A DNA stretch of 64,000 nt from Marivivens sp. LCG002 (GTDB lineage Bacteria; Pseudomonadota; Alphaproteobacteria; Rhodobacterales; Rhodobacteraceae): contig NZ_CP127165.1 of NCBI RefSeq assembly GCF_030264275.1, positions 1,414,001-1,478,000 of the forward strand, read 5' to 3'. Made by a program: the position numbers and the translations under genes. Shown here piece by piece: positions 17,478 to 27,287 of the stretch (positions are counted from its first letter, which is position 1; the number at the start of each line of letters is the position of its first letter). Under the pieces are notes generated by a model, which saw only the letters and a program-made list of their open reading frames with translations, had not been told where the DNA came from and searched no databases.

Positions 17478-17813
17478 ATGAAACTCCACATTGCCGCTCT
17501 TTTGATTGCAATCGTCTTCGAGACCATCGCGACCTCGGCGCTCAAGGCCAGTGACCAATTCACCAAGCTGACGCCGACCCTCATTGTGATCTTCGGCTAT
17601 GCGGCATCGTTCTGGCTCTTGGCCTATGCCGTGCGCTTCATGCCTGTGGGCATCGTCTACGCCATTTGGTCCGGCCTTGGGATCGTGCTTGTCGCCGTCA
17701 TCGCGTTCGTTGTCTTCGGACAGAAACTGGACCTTCCCGCCGTCATCGGCCTTGGGCTTATCCTTGCGGGGATTCTCGTGATCAATATCTTTTCGAACAC
17801 GACGGGACACTAA
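17478..17813 (+). CDS. small multidrug resistance (SMR) efflux protein
   Basis: EmrE-type proton-coupled exporter of 111 residues with four transmembrane helices. The essential membrane glutamate is in VFETIATSALKAS (about residue 15), and the TM3 motif MPVGIVYAIWSGLG is typical of the QacE/EmrE/SugE superfamily. Works as a dimer in the inner membrane; substrates are usually lipophilic cations. Directly after the YitT gene. Confidence 0.92.
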   Translation: MKLHIAALLIAIVFETIATSALKASDQFTKLTPTLIVIFGYAASFWLLAYAVRFMPVGIVYAIWSGLGIVLVAVIAFVVFGQKLDLPAVIGLGLILAGILVINIFSNTTGH

Positions 17814-17894
17814 AAGCCCCCAAGTCGGCATTAGGTCTGGATTTTGCTGCGATTGCACGGTATGGCGCGGCCAATCCCGAAAAAAGGCTGACCT

Positions 17895-19712
17895 ATGGAT
17901 ATCCGTAATATCGCGATTATCGCGCACGTCGACCACGGCAAAACTACGCTGGTGGACGAACTTCTCAAGCAATCCGGCGCATTCCGCGAAAACCAAGCCG
18001 TGGCCGAACGCGCCATGGATAGCAACGACATCGAACGTGAACGTGGCATCACCATTCTCGCAAAATGCACTAGCGTGGAATGGAAAGGCACCCGTATCAA
18101 CATCGTCGACACCCCCGGCCACGCCGACTTCGGCGGTGAAGTCGAGCGCATCCTCTCGATGGTGGACGGCGTTGTTCTTCTCGTGGACGCGGCCGAAGGC
18201 CCGATGCCCCAGACCAAATTCGTGACCTCCAAGGCGCTGGCACTCGGTCTCAAGCCGATCGTCGTTCTGAACAAGGTCGACAAGCCCGACGCCGAGCCCG
18301 ATCGTGCTCTGGACGAGTGCTTCGATCTATTCGCAAGCCTCGACGCCAACGACGAACAACTTGATTTCCCTCATCTATATGCATCCGGTCGTTCGGGCTG
18401 GTGTGATGCCGAGCTTGACGGGCCGCGCAAGAACCTCGACGCTTTGTTCGAGCTCGTCGTCAAGCACGTCGAAGCCCCCAAGCAGATCGCAGCCAAGAAC
18501 GAGCCCTTCCGCATGCTCGCCACAACGCTATCCGCCGACCCCTTTATCGGCCGTATTCTGACGGGCCGCGTCGAGAGCGGCACGCTGCGCACGGGCGACA
18601 GCCTCAAGGCGCTTTCGCGCAAGGGCGACAAGATCGAGAACTTCCGCGTGACCAAGATCCTCGCGTTCCGCGGTCTCGCCCAAGCGCCGATCGATGTGGC
18701 CGAAGCCGGCGATATCGTCACCGTTGCGGGCATGACCAAGGCCACTGTGGCCGATACGCTCTGTGATGTTTCGGTCGAAGAGCCGATCGACGCCCAGCCG
18801 ATCGATCCGCCGACTATCTCGGTGCTGTTCGGCATCAACGATTCGCCTCTTGCGGGTCGTGACGGCAAAAAGGTCCAGTCGCGCGTGATCCGTGACCGTC
18901 TCATGAAAGAGGCGGAAACCAACGTAGCGATCAAGATCGAAGACACGCCCGGCGGTGAAGCCTTTATCGTGTCGGGTCGCGGCGAACTCCAGATGGGCGT
19001 TCTGATCGAGAACATGCGCCGCGAAGGGTTCGAGCTGTCGATTTCGCGTCCGCAGGTGATCTTCCGCGATGTGGACGGCCAGCGTATGGAGCCGATCGAA
19101 GAAGCCACTATCGACGTCGATGACGAATACACCGGCGTTGTGGTTGAAAAGCTCACAGGTCCGCGCAAAGGCGATCTCGTCGAGATGCGTCCCGCCGGTG
19201 CGGGCAAGACCCGTATCGTGATGCACGTGCCCTCGCGCGGGCTCATCGGCTATCACGGTGAATTCCTCACCGACACGCGCGGTTCGGGCGTTCTCAACCG
19301 CATCTTCCACAGCTGGGCCCCCTACAAAGGCCCGATTCAGGGCCGCCGTCAGGGCGTTCTGATCTCGATGGAAAACGGTCAGGCCGTGGCCTATGCGCTC
19401 TGGAACCTCGAAGAGCGCGGCAAGATGTTCATCAACCCGCAGGCAGATGTCTATGAGGGAATGATCATCGGCGAGCACAGCCGTGACAACGATCTTGAAG
19501 TAAACCCGCTCAAGGGCAAGAAGCTCACCAACGTGCGCGCCTCGGGCACCGACGAAGCCGTGCGTCTGACACCGCCTGTCGTGATGTCGCTCGAGCAGGC
19601 CATCGCCTATATCGACGATGACGAGCTCGTTGAAGTGACGCCAAACGCGATCCGTCTGCGCAAGCGTTTCCTTGACCCGCACGAACGCAAGCGGATGGCA
19701 AAAGCCTCCTGA
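17895..19712 (+). CDS. typA: ribosome-binding GTPase TypA/BipA
   Basis: Translational GTPase of 605 residues. G1 [10 protein letters not shown] at about 11-20, G2 region with RGITI, G3 [12 protein letters not shown]4 NKVDKPDA; then domains II, III, V and the BipA-specific C-terminal domain. Involved in 50S assembly and stress or cold adaptation in other bacteria. Start ATG 17895 has AAGG upstream. Followed by a strong terminator, so monocistronic. Confidence 0.97.
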   Translation: MDIRNIAIIAHVDHGKTTLVDELLKQSGAFRENQAVAERAMDSNDIERERGITILAKCTSVEWKGTRINIVDTPGHADFGGEVERILSMVDGVVLLVDAAEGPMPQTKFVTSKALALGLKPIVVLNKVDKPDAEPDRALDECFDLFASLDANDEQLDFPHLYASGRSGWCDAELDGPRKNLDALFELVVKHVEAPKQIAAKNEPFRMLATTLSADPFIGRILTGRVESGTLRTGDSLKALSRKGDKIENFRVTKILAFRGLAQAPIDVAEAGDIVTVAGMTKATVADTLCDVSVEEPIDAQPIDPPTISVLFGINDSPLAGRDGKKVQSRVIRDRLMKEAETNVAIKIEDTPGGEAFIVSGRGELQMGVLIENMRREGFELSISRPQVIFRDVDGQRMEPIEEATIDVDDEYTGVVVEKLTGPRKGDLVEMRPAGAGKTRIVMHVPSRGLIGYHGEFLTDTRGSGVLNRIFHSWAPYKGPIQGRRQGVLISMENGQAVAYALWNLEERGKMFINPQADVYEGMIIGEHSRDNDLEVNPLKGKKLTNVRASGTDEAVRLTPPVVMSLEQAIAYIDDDELVEVTPNAIRLRKRFLDPHERKRMAKAS

Positions 19713-19725
19713 GTTTAGGCTAAGG

Positions 19726-19750
19726 CGGGCCCTTCGGGGCCCGTTTTCTT
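19726..19750 (+). terminator. Rho-independent terminator of typA
   Basis: Stem CGGGCCC, tetraloop TTCG, stem GGGCCCG, then TTTTCTTT. Fourteen bases after the typA stop. Confidence 0.92.
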
Positions 19751-19759
19751 TGGAAGAGA

Positions 19760-19814
19760 TTGGGGGCTCCGCCCCCGCCGCGATGCGGCTCCCCCGGGAT
19801 ATTTTCGGCACAAA
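19760..19814. repeat. Rhodobacteraceae-type intergenic GC-palindrome element
   Basis: A run of short GC palindromes (GGGGGCTCCGCCCCC, then GCCGC-GATGC-GGC) ending in CCCCCGGGATATTTTCGG. Sequences of this shape, ending in CCCCCGGAGTATTT-like text, recur between genes in many Rhodobacteraceae genomes. Only one copy is in this window, so its repeat status is from general knowledge, not seen here. Confidence 0.45.
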
Positions 19815-19821
19815 GGCAAGC

Positions 19822-19860
19822 AAAAGGCGCGCGAAGGGATCCCCCTCGCGCGCCTTTTTT
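19822..19860. terminator. bidirectional terminator between typA and DUF1330 gene
   Basis: AAAA, stem GGCGCGCGA, loop of 11, stem TCGCGCGCC, TTTTTT. The flanking A and T runs let it work on both strands; it mainly ends the leftward alaS-DUF1330 transcript whose last stop is at 19877. Confidence 0.85.
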
Positions 19861-19876
19861 GCTCTATGAGCGGCGT

Positions 19877-20167
19877 TTACTCGAGCGCTTCGACGATGAT
19901 CAGATCGCGTTCTGCGGCGGTTTTCGCAAAGCTCAATGCCTCTTGGTAGGCAGTCGAATGGTAGCAGTCATGAGCAGCCTGAAGGCTGGGGAACTGCGCG
20001 ACGACGTGTCGGGCGCGGTCGGCACCTTCGAGGATCTCATATTTACCCCCACGGGCGAGAAACTTGCCCCCATGGGCTTCGATCGCGGCCGGGGCGCGCT
20101 TTGCGTATTCGGCATAAGCGGCCTCGTCCGTGACTTTCACATGGGCAATCCAGAAGGCAACAGGCAT
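19877..20167 (-). CDS. DUF1330 family protein
   Basis: Small ferredoxin-like (dimeric alpha-beta barrel) protein of 96 residues: MPVAFWIAHVKV, then YAEYAKRAPAAIEAHGGKFLARGG, typical of DUF1330. Function unknown. Its ATG is one base after the alaS stop, so it is the second gene of the alaS operon. Confidence 0.85.
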   Translation of the reverse strand: MPVAFWIAHVKVTDEAAYAEYAKRAPAAIEAHGGKFLARGGKYEILEGADRARHVVAQFPSLQAAHDCYHSTAYQEALSFAKTAAERDLIIVEALE

Positions 20168-20168
20168 C

Positions 20169-22829
20169 TTACAGACCTGCGATGACCGCTTCTGCGGCTT
20201 TAACGGCGGCTTCTGCGTTGGCGGCAGAGGCACCGCCCCCTTGGGCCATATCGGGACGTCCACCGCCGCCCTTGCCGCCCAGCTCGGGCGTGACGGCGCG
20301 TAGAATATCGACGGCAGAGAGACGATCCGTCAGGTCGGCGGTCACGCCGACCGCAACGGCGGCTTTGTCGCCCGTATCTGCAATCAGCAGCACAGCGCCC
20401 GAGCCCATGGCGGCCTTCATCTCGTCGATGAGAGCGGGAAGATCTTTGCCAGTGACACCGGAAAGAACTTGAGCTTTGAAGGCGATACCATTGATATCTT
20501 TGGCTTCTGCTTCGGACTTGGTACCCCCTGCCATTGCCAGTTCACGGCGCAGCTGCGCCACTTCGTTGGCGAGTGCCTTGCGTTCATCGGCCAGCGCCTT
20601 GACGCGTTCGGCAGCCTCGGAGGCAGGTGCCTTGAGGATGGCGGCGACAGCGTTGAGACGCTCGCCCTGTTCCTTGAGGTAGTCGATCGCGACCTGACCT
20701 GTCAGAGCCTCGACACGGCGGACGCCAGCGGAGGAAGCGCTGTCCGAGAGCACGACAAACGCCCCGATCTCGCCGAGTTGGCGCACATGGGTGCCGCCGC
20801 AAAGTTCAAGCGAGTAGACATCACCTGTGGTGCCCTTACCCGAGCCATCCTTGCGGCCCATCGAGACGACACGCACTTCATCGCCGTATTTTTCGCCAAA
20901 GAGCGCTTGGGCACCGAGGCCGCGCGCCTCATCAGGGGTCATGATCCGCGTTTCCACCTTGGTGTTCTGACGGATCATTGCGTTGACCTCGTTCTCGACG
21001 CGGGTGATCTCGTCGGAGGACAGTCCCTTGCCGTGGCTGAAATCAAAGCGCAGACGGTCGGGCGCATTGAGCGAGCCGCGCTGCGCAATGTGATCGCCGA
21101 GCACCTCGCGAAGCGCCTCGTTCAAGAGGTGCGTGGCCGAGTGGTTGGCACGGATATCGGTCCGGCGCGCGCGGTCCACGTCGAGACGGGCCGCCTGCCC
21201 TTTGCTCACGCTGCCTTCGGTGACTTCACCGATGTGGATGAAAATCCCTGCCGCCTTTTTGGTGTCGGTGACGGTGATCACGCCGCTTTCAGTCTTGATC
21301 ACGCCCGCATCACCGACCTGACCGCCCGATTCCGCATAGAACGGGGTCTGGTTGACAACGATCTGGACCGCCTCGCCTTTGGTGGCCTCCGTCGCAATTT
21401 CGGAGCCTTTGACGACCGCGACGATCTGGCCCTCTGCGGTTTCAGTGTCATAGCCGAGAAATTCGGTCACGCCCGATTTGTCGGCAAGATCGAACCAGAC
21501 AGAAGCATCTGCCGCTTCGCCAGAGCCCGACCATGCGGCGCGGGCCTTGGCCTTTTGCTCGGCGATTGCGGCGTCAAAGCCGTCGAGTTCGACGGCGCGG
21601 CCCTTTTCACGGAGCGCGTCCTGCGTGAGATCGAGGGGGAAGCCGTATGTGTCGTAGAGCTTGAACGCGGTTGCACCGGGGAGATCGGCCCCATCGTCCA
21701 GGCCAGAAAGCTCGTCATCGAGTAGCTTGAGACCACGATCGAGAGTGGTTTTGAAGCGGGTTTCTTCAGCTTTGAGCGTTTCGGTGATCAGGGCCTGAGC
21801 CTGACCAAGTTCGGGATAGGCCGCGCCCATCTGCTTGACCAGTTCGGGCACGAGACGGAACATCAGCGGGTCCTTTGCGCCCAGAAGATGCGCATGTCGC
21901 ATGGCGCGGCGCATGATGCGGCGCAGAACATAGCCGCGACCTTCGTTCGAGGGCATGACGCCATCTGCAATCAGGAACGACGTCGAGCGCAGGTGATCCG
22001 CGATCACACGGTGGTGCACATTGACCTTGCCGTCGGGATCGGTCGAAGTGGCATGTGCCGATGCTTCGATCAAAGCACGCATCAGATCGGTGTCGTAGTT
22101 GTCGTGCTTGCCCTGCAAAAGCGCGCCGATCCGCTCGAGCCCCATGCCCGTGTCGATCGACTGCATTTCGAGGTCGATCATCGAGCCGTCTTCAAACTGT
22201 TCGTTCTGCATGAAGACGTTGTTCCAGATCTCGATGAAGCGGTCACCGTCCTCGTCGGGCGAACCGGGAGGGCCCCCAGCAATATGTTCGCCGTGGTCGA
22301 AGAAAATCTCGGTGCAAGGACCGCAAGGACCCGTCGGACCCATCTGCCAGAAGTTGTCCTTGGTCGGGATGCGAATGATGCGGTGATCCTCAAGGCCTGC
22401 AACCTTTTTCCAGATTTCGGCCGCTTCATCATCGGTGTGGTAGACGGTGACGAGGAGCTTGTCCTTGGGAATGTCGAAATCCTTGGTCAGGAGTTCCCAA
22501 GCAAAGGTGATCGCCTGTTCCTTGAAATAATCGCCAAAGGAGAAGTTTCCGAGCATTTCAAAGAACGTGTGGTGGCGGGCGGTATAGCCCACGTTGTCAA
22601 GGTCGTTGTGCTTGCCGCCTGCACGCACACATTTCTGCGCGGTCGTGGCGCGGACATAGTCGCGGCGCTCGACGCCGGTAAAGCAGTTCTTGAACTGCAC
22701 CATCCCCGAGTTGGTGAACATCAGCGTCGGATCGTTCCGCGGAACGAGCGAGGAAGACGGCACAACGGTGTGACCGTTACGCTCGAAAAAGTTCAGGAAA
22801 GTAGAACGGATGTCGGCAAGGCTCGTCAT
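20169..22829 (-). CDS. alaS: alanyl-tRNA synthetase
   Basis: Charges tRNA-Ala. The full 886 residues are present: class II catalytic core (N-terminal; [33 protein letters not shown]), tRNA-binding helical domain, editing domain with zinc ligands HSATHLL and CGGTHV, and C-terminal DHHA1 domain with the glycine-rich [16 protein letters not shown]. No alteration seen. A free-standing editing homologue (AlaX) is encoded at 38442-39161. Confidence 0.98.
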   Translation of the reverse strand: MTSLADIRSTFLNFFERNGHTVVPSSSLVPRNDPTLMFTNSGMVQFKNCFTGVERRDYVRATTAQKCVRAGGKHNDLDNVGYTARHHTFFEMLGNFSFGDYFKEQAITFAWELLTKDFDIPKDKLLVTVYHTDDEAAEIWKKVAGLEDHRIIRIPTKDNFWQMGPTGPCGPCTEIFFDHGEHIAGGPPGSPDEDGDRFIEIWNNVFMQNEQFEDGSMIDLEMQSIDTGMGLERIGALLQGKHDNYDTDLMRALIEASAHATSTDPDGKVNVHHRVIADHLRSTSFLIADGVMPSNEGRGYVLRRIMRRAMRHAHLLGAKDPLMFRLVPELVKQMGAAYPELGQAQALITETLKAEETRFKTTLDRGLKLLDDELSGLDDGADLPGATAFKLYDTYGFPLDLTQDALREKGRAVELDGFDAAIAEQKAKARAAWSGSGEAADASVWFDLADKSGVTEFLGYDTETAEGQIVAVVKGSEIATEATKGEAVQIVVNQTPFYAESGGQVGDAGVIKTESGVITVTDTKKAAGIFIHIGEVTEGSVSKGQAARLDVDRARRTDIRANHSATHLLNEALREVLGDHIAQRGSLNAPDRLRFDFSHGKGLSSDEITRVENEVNAMIRQNTKVETRIMTPDEARGLGAQALFGEKYGDEVRVVSMGRKDGSGKGTTGDVYSLELCGGTHVRQLGEIGAFVVLSDSASSAGVRRVEALTGQVAIDYLKEQGERLNAVAAILKAPASEAAERVKALADERKALANEVAQLRRELAMAGGTKSEAEAKDINGIAFKAQVLSGVTGKDLPALIDEMKAAMGSGAVLLIADTGDKAAVAVGVTADLTDRLSAVDILRAVTPELGGKGGGGRPDMAQGGGASAANAEAAVKAAEAVIAGL

Positions 22830-22860
22830 TGGCGGAATATCTCATGCAGGCAGGATTTTG

Positions 22861-22880
22861 CGTTGGTTTACAGACCAACG
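22861..22880 (-). other. stem-loop between MOSC gene and alaS
   Basis: Seven-pair stem CGTTGGT-TTACAG-ACCAACG in the 76-base gap, 32 bases before the alaS ATG. No T-run follows on the minus strand. It could be a transcript-end structure for recA-MOSC or an alaS leader element. Confidence 0.3.
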
Positions 22881-22905
22881 GGGGCGCTGTCCATGCCAAC
22901 AAAGC

Positions 22906-23451
22906 CTATTGCTGCTTGAATAGCCGATCCCCTGTCCGAATGAGGCCATCTTGCACGATGGAGCACAGGATTCCACGGGGTCGAAGGTGACGGTTGGCGG
23001 GGTCGCGCGCCCAGTCATAGGCATCAACGCCGTAGCGTGCCTTCCATTTGACACAGCCTTCGTTGAAGACGTCCGAGACCTCGATCACAGCCGTGCCGAT
23101 GGCAAGACGGGTCCCTGTCGGAAGGTTCTCCATCGACAGGTCCATATCGGCAATAAAACTGTCCCCCGGAAAGATCACATCGTCCTTCCAGACAAGGTCG
23201 AGCACGCGTTTTGCAAGCACGCAGACCTGAATTCCGGGATGACCCTTGCCGTCTTCGGTCTTGAGCCAAGGTTCATTAAGCCAACGCGGATCGCCCTTGA
23301 TCCCCGAAGACGCGCTGAGTTCAAGCGCGTCGACGAAGCGGCGGGCATTACGCTCGGGGCGAATGCACAAATGCGAAATAGCCGCCCCATCCTTTGGGGC
23401 GGCCAGAATATGCGGCCAGGCGCGATCCAGTGTCTCGCGCGTCGGCGTCAT
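22906..23451 (-). CDS. MOSC-domain protein
   Basis: Protein of 181 residues of the MOSC (molybdenum cofactor sulfurase C-terminal) superfamily. The conserved cysteine is in [17 protein letters not shown], and [18 protein letters not shown] fits the core. MOSC proteins handle sulfur at metal centres or bind molybdenum cofactor. It overlaps the recA stop by four bases (ATGA), so it is translated with recA. A functional link to recA is not evident. Confidence 0.85.
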   Translation of the reverse strand: MTPTRETLDRAWPHILAAPKDGAAISHLCIRPERNARRFVDALELSASSGIKGDPRWLNEPWLKTEDGKGHPGIQVCVLAKRVLDLVWKDDVIFPGDSFIADMDLSMENLPTGTRLAIGTAVIEVSDVFNEGCVKWKARYGVDAYDWARDPANRHLRPRGILCSIVQDGLIRTGDRLFKQQ

Positions 23452-24527
23452 TCCATATCCACGAGATCGTCTTCCGAACCATCTCCGTCGGACATGTGGA
23501 AATCGAGACCGTGGGCGGCGCGGATTTTATCCTCGATCTCATAGGCGATCTGGGGATTGTCCTTGAGGAACTGTTTCGAGTTCTCGCGTCCCTGACCGAT
23601 ACGCTCGTCCCCATAAGAGAACCACGCACCCGATTTCTCGACCACACCCGCTTTGACACCAAGATCGAGAAGCTCGCCCGTTTTGGAGATGCCTTCGCCA
23701 TACATGATGTCGAATTCCACCTGCTTGAAGGGCGGTGCCACCTTGTTCTTGACGACCTTGACGCGGGTGGTGTTGCCAACCACCTCGTCCTTGTCCTTGA
23801 TCGCACCGATGCGACGGATATCAAGACGGACAGATGCATAGAATTTCAATGCGTTACCGCCCGTTGTGGTCTCGGGCGAGCCGAACATCACGCCGATCTT
23901 CATACGGATCTGGTTGATAAAGATAACCATACAGTTCGAACGGGCAATCGAACCCGTCAGCTTCCGCATCGCCTGCGACATCAGTCGGGCATGAACGCCG
24001 ACGCTGCTGTCGCCCATATCGCCTTCGAGTTCGGACTTGGGTGTCAGAGCGGCAACCGAGTCGACAACGACGAGGTTCACAGCCCCCGAACGCACGAGCG
24101 TATCGACGATCTCGAGCGCCTGTTCGCCGGTATCGGGCTGCGAGATCAGAAGCTCGTCAAGGTTCACTCCAAGCTTTTTCGCATAGAGCGGATCAAGCGC
24201 ATGTTCTGCGTCGACAAAGGCGCAAACGCCGCCCTTTTTCTGCTCTTCCGCAACTGCGTGCAGGGTCAGAGTGGTTTTCCCCGAGGATTCAGGCCCATAG
24301 ATTTCGATGATACGACCCTTGGGCAGACCGCCGATGCCGAGCGCGATATCAAGACCGAGCGAACCCGTCGAGGTCGACTCGATTTCTGCGACGGGATTGT
24401 CCGCACCGAGCCTCATGATCGAGCCCTTGCCGAACTGTCGTTCGATCTGTGCGAGCGCGGATTCCAGTGCCTTTTGCTTATCGGCTGTTTTTTTGTCGTT
24501 CATGCTGAGAAGTTCTGCCATTGCCAT
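23448..24527 (-). CDS. recA: recombinase RecA
   Basis: DNA strand-exchange ATPase and SOS co-protease. The protein has 359 residues. Walker [11 protein letters not shown] at about 78-87, Walker [14 protein letters not shown]-binding loops L1/L2 around SQAMRKLTG and [20 protein letters not shown] (ends quoted), acidic C-terminal tail. Start ATG 24527 with AAGGA nine bases upstream. A LexA box lies 52-66 bases before the start. Confidence 0.98.
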   Translation of the reverse strand: MAMAELLSMNDKKTADKQKALESALAQIERQFGKGSIMRLGADNPVAEIESTSTGSLGLDIALGIGGLPKGRIIEIYGPESSGKTTLTLHAVAEEQKKGGVCAFVDAEHALDPLYAKKLGVNLDELLISQPDTGEQALEIVDTLVRSGAVNLVVVDSVAALTPKSELEGDMGDSSVGVHARLMSQAMRKLTGSIARSNCMVIFINQIRMKIGVMFGSPETTTGGNALKFYASVRLDIRRIGAIKDKDEVVGNTTRVKVVKNKVAPPFKQVEFDIMYGEGISKTGELLDLGVKAGVVEKSGAWFSYGDERIGQGRENSKQFLKDNPQIAYEIEDKIRAAHGLDFHMSDGDGSEDDLVDME

Positions 24528-24578
24528 TGTTTGACATCCTTATTCCACACCCTGTCGAGGGCGGCAATTCCTGCTTGT

Positions 24579-24593
24579 GTTCGCCTCTTGTTC
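24579..24593. promoter_or_regulatory. LexA (SOS) box between recA and the mutasome operon
   Basis: GTTCGCCTCTTGTTC is an exact match to the alphaproteobacterial LexA direct repeat GTTC-N7-GTTC. It is 52 bases upstream of the recA ATG and 117 bases upstream of the rightward sulfotransferase-imuA-imuB-dnaE2 genes. No second box is visible in the 183-base gap, so one site may serve both directions. Confidence 0.85.
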
Positions 24594-24710
24594 TCATGCA
24601 ACATGAGACCAAAAGGAGAACATTTCAAGATAAATCTTTCTAAGCTACCTTTCTCCACGGTTGGTTAAAGAGTAGTTTACAACCCAAGAGATAGAAGGAG
24701 TTCGGCCCAT

Positions 24711-25310
24711 ATGCTTGTTTTCTGGAAAGAAAAGCTTGTTTTCCTTGCAGTTCCCAAGACGGGCACGACCTCGCTCGAGGGCGCTCTGGCCCCCAAAGCC
24801 GCAATGGTGATGCGCGATCCGCCGATTCTCAAACATTCGCCCATCTATCGCTATCGCCGCTTTATCGAGCCCTATTTCGGCGTGGCGGGTGACGACAAGC
24901 TTGAAACTCTGGCTGTGATCCGCAATCCCGTGGACTGGCTGTCGAGCTGGTATCGCTACCGTCACCGTGATGATCTCGTGGGCCATCCCAACAGCACGCG
25001 GGACATCAGCTTTGACGATTTTGTCGAGGAATACTGCAAGGGCAAGCCGGCCCCCTATGCGGGCGTCGGCTCTCAGGCCAAGTTCGTCTGCGGCAACGAG
25101 GACGAGATCGTTGTCGATCATCTGTTCCAATACGAACAGCAGGACAAGCTGGTCGCCTTCCTGGAAGACCGTCTGAACACCAAGATCGAGCTTCCCCGCC
25201 TGAACATCTCGCCTGTTCTGGAAACGCCGCTTTCCGATAAGATCGAGGACAAGCTGCGCCGCAAACGCGAGATCGAGTTCAAAGTCTGGGATGCTGCGCG
25301 GCGCGACTGA
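24711..25310 (+). CDS. sulfotransferase-like protein
   Basis: Protein of 199 residues. The 5'-phosphosulfate loop PKTGTTSLEGAL (about 15-26) and the 3'-phosphate motif VIRNPVDWLSSWYRYR (about 69-84) are those of PAPS-dependent sulfotransferases. Proteins of this type in Rhodobacterales are often mislabelled gamma-glutamyl kinase. Acceptor unknown. The stop codon shares its last base with the imuA ATG, placing it first in the mutasome operon. Ribosome site AAGGAG lies ten bases upstream. Confidence 0.78.
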   Translation: MLVFWKEKLVFLAVPKTGTTSLEGALAPKAAMVMRDPPILKHSPIYRYRRFIEPYFGVAGDDKLETLAVIRNPVDWLSSWYRYRHRDDLVGHPNSTRDISFDDFVEEYCKGKPAPYAGVGSQAKFVCGNEDEIVVDHLFQYEQQDKLVAFLEDRLNTKIELPRLNISPVLETPLSDKIEDKLRRKREIEFKVWDAARRD

Positions 25311-25864
25311 TGGAGCTTCCTGCCTTTCCTCTGCGCCGCAAACGCGTGCACGAAGCCTATGGCGCCGGAGCCACGGGCTTTGCCGCTGTGGTCTGTGCAG
25401 GGCTGCAAGGCCCCGTGATCTGGATCACCGAAGGCTGGAAGAGCGAGAGGCTCTACCCCGTCGGATTTGGTGCTTTTGCCGATCCCTCGCGTCTTTTGGT
25501 GGCCGAGGCACAGGGGCCTGACGATGTGCTTGCGGTGGGCGAAGAGGCCTTGCGCGATGGTGCTGCGCCTATGGTGGTGATGGAAATCACCCAGACTTTG
25601 GGACTCACGGCGGGGCGCAGGCTGCAACTTGCTGCCGAAACGGGGCGCACCACGGGTCTGTGTCTGATCCCCGAAGGGATGGGCAGCAATGCGGCAGAAA
25701 CCCGCTGGCACTGCATCCCGAAAGCGGACCCTACCCCATTGGCGGACTCGACTCTGATGCGGTGGGAGCTTAAAAAGAACAAACAGGGAACACTAGGAGC
25801 CTGGGATGTTCGATGGCAGCACACGACGGGTCGTCTCGCTGTGGTTTCCGCGTCTCGCGAGTGA
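25310..25864 (+). CDS. imuA: mutasome protein ImuA
   Basis: RecA/SulA-like accessory protein of 184 residues, needed with ImuB and DnaE2 for damage-induced mutagenesis in alphaproteobacteria. It has the short alphaproteobacterial form (RKRVHEAYGAGATGFAAVV at the start, MVVMEITQTLGLTAGRRLQLA in the middle). Start overlaps the preceding stop by one base; its 3' end overlaps imuB by 59 bases. Confidence 0.88.
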   Translation: MELPAFPLRRKRVHEAYGAGATGFAAVVCAGLQGPVIWITEGWKSERLYPVGFGAFADPSRLLVAEAQGPDDVLAVGEEALRDGAAPMVVMEITQTLGLTAGRRLQLAAETGRTTGLCLIPEGMGSNAAETRWHCIPKADPTPLADSTLMRWELKKNKQGTLGAWDVRWQHTTGRLAVVSASRE

Positions 25865-27287
25865 CCGCATTCTGCGCGCACGCCCTGTGTCCGGCCCCTT
25901 TGCCGTCACGCTGCGCCAGAGCAATTCCGACCGCCTCCATTGCCTTAATCATGCCGCCGAGCGCTTGGGTCTGTCGCGGGGCATGTCGCTTGCCGACGCG
26001 CGGGTGTTCTGCCCCGACCTCATCACCCGCCCTGCCGAGCTTTCGAACGATCTTCGGTTCCTGAGCACCCTGCGCCGCTGGGCCACGCGCTATTGTCCTT
26101 GGGTCGGGCACGAAGGCGAAGACGGCCTTGTGCTCGACGTGACGGGGGCGACGCATCTTATGGGTGGAGAAATGGCAATGCTCTCCGATATGCGGATGCG
26201 GCTTGTGCGTGCGGGTATCTCGGTGCGCATCGGGCTTGCCGACACCCGCGGGGCGGCCTTTGCACTGGCCCATTTCGACGAGGGCGTGGCCCAAGCAGGC
26301 CGAATGCTCGACGGAATCGGAGAACTGCCCGTCGCCGCGCTCCGCCTGCCCGATGCCACCGTTGTCGGCCTTGAGCGGCTTGGCCTGCGCAAGATCCGCG
26401 ATCTGGCCGCCTCGCCGCGCGCGCCCCTGACGCGGCGCTTTGGCCCCGAGGTGCTCTTGCGGCTCGATCAGGCGCTTGGCCACTATCCCGAGCAAATCTC
26501 GCCCGAGGCCGAGCCGCCCCATTACGGCGTGCGTATGACCATGCCCGACCCCATCGGCCTCACCGATGATGTGATGGCCGCAACCGAGCGGCTCTTGCGC
26601 CAACTCTGCGACAAGCTCAAAGCCCAAGAGATGGGCGCGCGGGTGCTGGCGCTGACCCTGCGCCGCGTCGATCAGGGCAGCCAACAGGTAGAGTTGCGGC
26701 TGGCCAGCGCGATGCGGGACGCGGGCCGTATCCTGCCGCTCTTTGCGCGGGGCGTGGCTGAGGTGGACGCGGGCTTCGGCATCGACCAGATGCGGCTCGA
26801 AGCGGTGCGGGTCGAACCGCTCCCTGTGCAACAGATCGGCCAGAGAAGCAGCGACCGCAAAGAGGCGCTCGATGATCTCATCACGCGGATCGGCAACCGC
26901 ATCGGGCTCGAGAATATCCTGCGGTTTCTCCCCGCCGACAGCCATATCCCCGAACGCGGGTTCATCACCGCCCCCGCCGCCTATAGCCGCCCCGAGCCTT
27001 TCCCCGCGCTCGCCCGTCCGCGCCCCTTGCGGATGTTCCCGCCCGAGTTGGTCCACGCCCCTGCCGAGCGCACCCCGCCCCGCCATTTCCGCTGGCGGCG
27101 CATGCCGCTTCGGACGCTGCACGCCATCGGCCCCGAGAGGATCGCGCCTGAATGGTGGATGGCGGACGAGGCGTGGAGCACAGGCATCAGGGATTACTGG
27201 CGGATCGAAACGGCCCAAGGGCGGCGGCTCTGGATGTTCCACACGCCGCAAAACCCCGGTTGGTTTGTTCAGGGGGAATTCCCGTGA
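25806..27287 (+). CDS. imuB: Y-family polymerase-like mutasome protein ImuB
   Basis: Protein of 493 residues related to DinB-type polymerases but lacking the catalytic acidic residues: the motif usually reading DMDxFF is SLWFPRL, and SIDEAYLD is LDVTGATHL. In Caulobacter and Mycobacterium ImuB is the hub that binds the beta clamp, ImuA and DnaE2. Finger/palm/little-finger order is retained through about residue 330, followed by the ImuB-specific tail. Start ATG 25806 has AGGAG six bases upstream. Confidence 0.93.
   Translation: MFDGSTRRVVSLWFPRLASDRILRARPVSGPFAVTLRQSNSDRLHCLNHAAERLGLSRGMSLADARVFCPDLITRPAELSNDLRFLSTLRRWATRYCPWVGHEGEDGLVLDVTGATHLMGGEMAMLSDMRMRLVRAGISVRIGLADTRGAAFALAHFDEGVAQAGRMLDGIGELPVAALRLPDATVVGLERLGLRKIRDLAASPRAPLTRRFGPEVLLRLDQALGHYPEQISPEAEPPHYGVRMTMPDPIGLTDDVMAATERLLRQLCDKLKAQEMGARVLALTLRRVDQGSQQVELRLASAMRDAGRILPLFARGVAEVDAGFGIDQMRLEAVRVEPLPVQQIGQRSSDRKEALDDLITRIGNRIGLENILRFLPADSHIPERGFITAPAAYSRPEPFPALARPRPLRMFPPELVHAPAERTPPRHFRWRRMPLRTLHAIGPERIAPEWWMADEAWSTGIRDYWRIETAQGRRLWMFHTPQNPGWFVQGEFP

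Noticed and set aside
18528-19823. 431-codon minus-strand frame over typA
   Set aside because: Shadow frame running through the typA terminator.
24620-24645. Second LexA or ICE half-sites near GGAGAACATTTC and TTCTAAG
   Set aside because: Only one half matches in each case; the other half has two or more mismatches.
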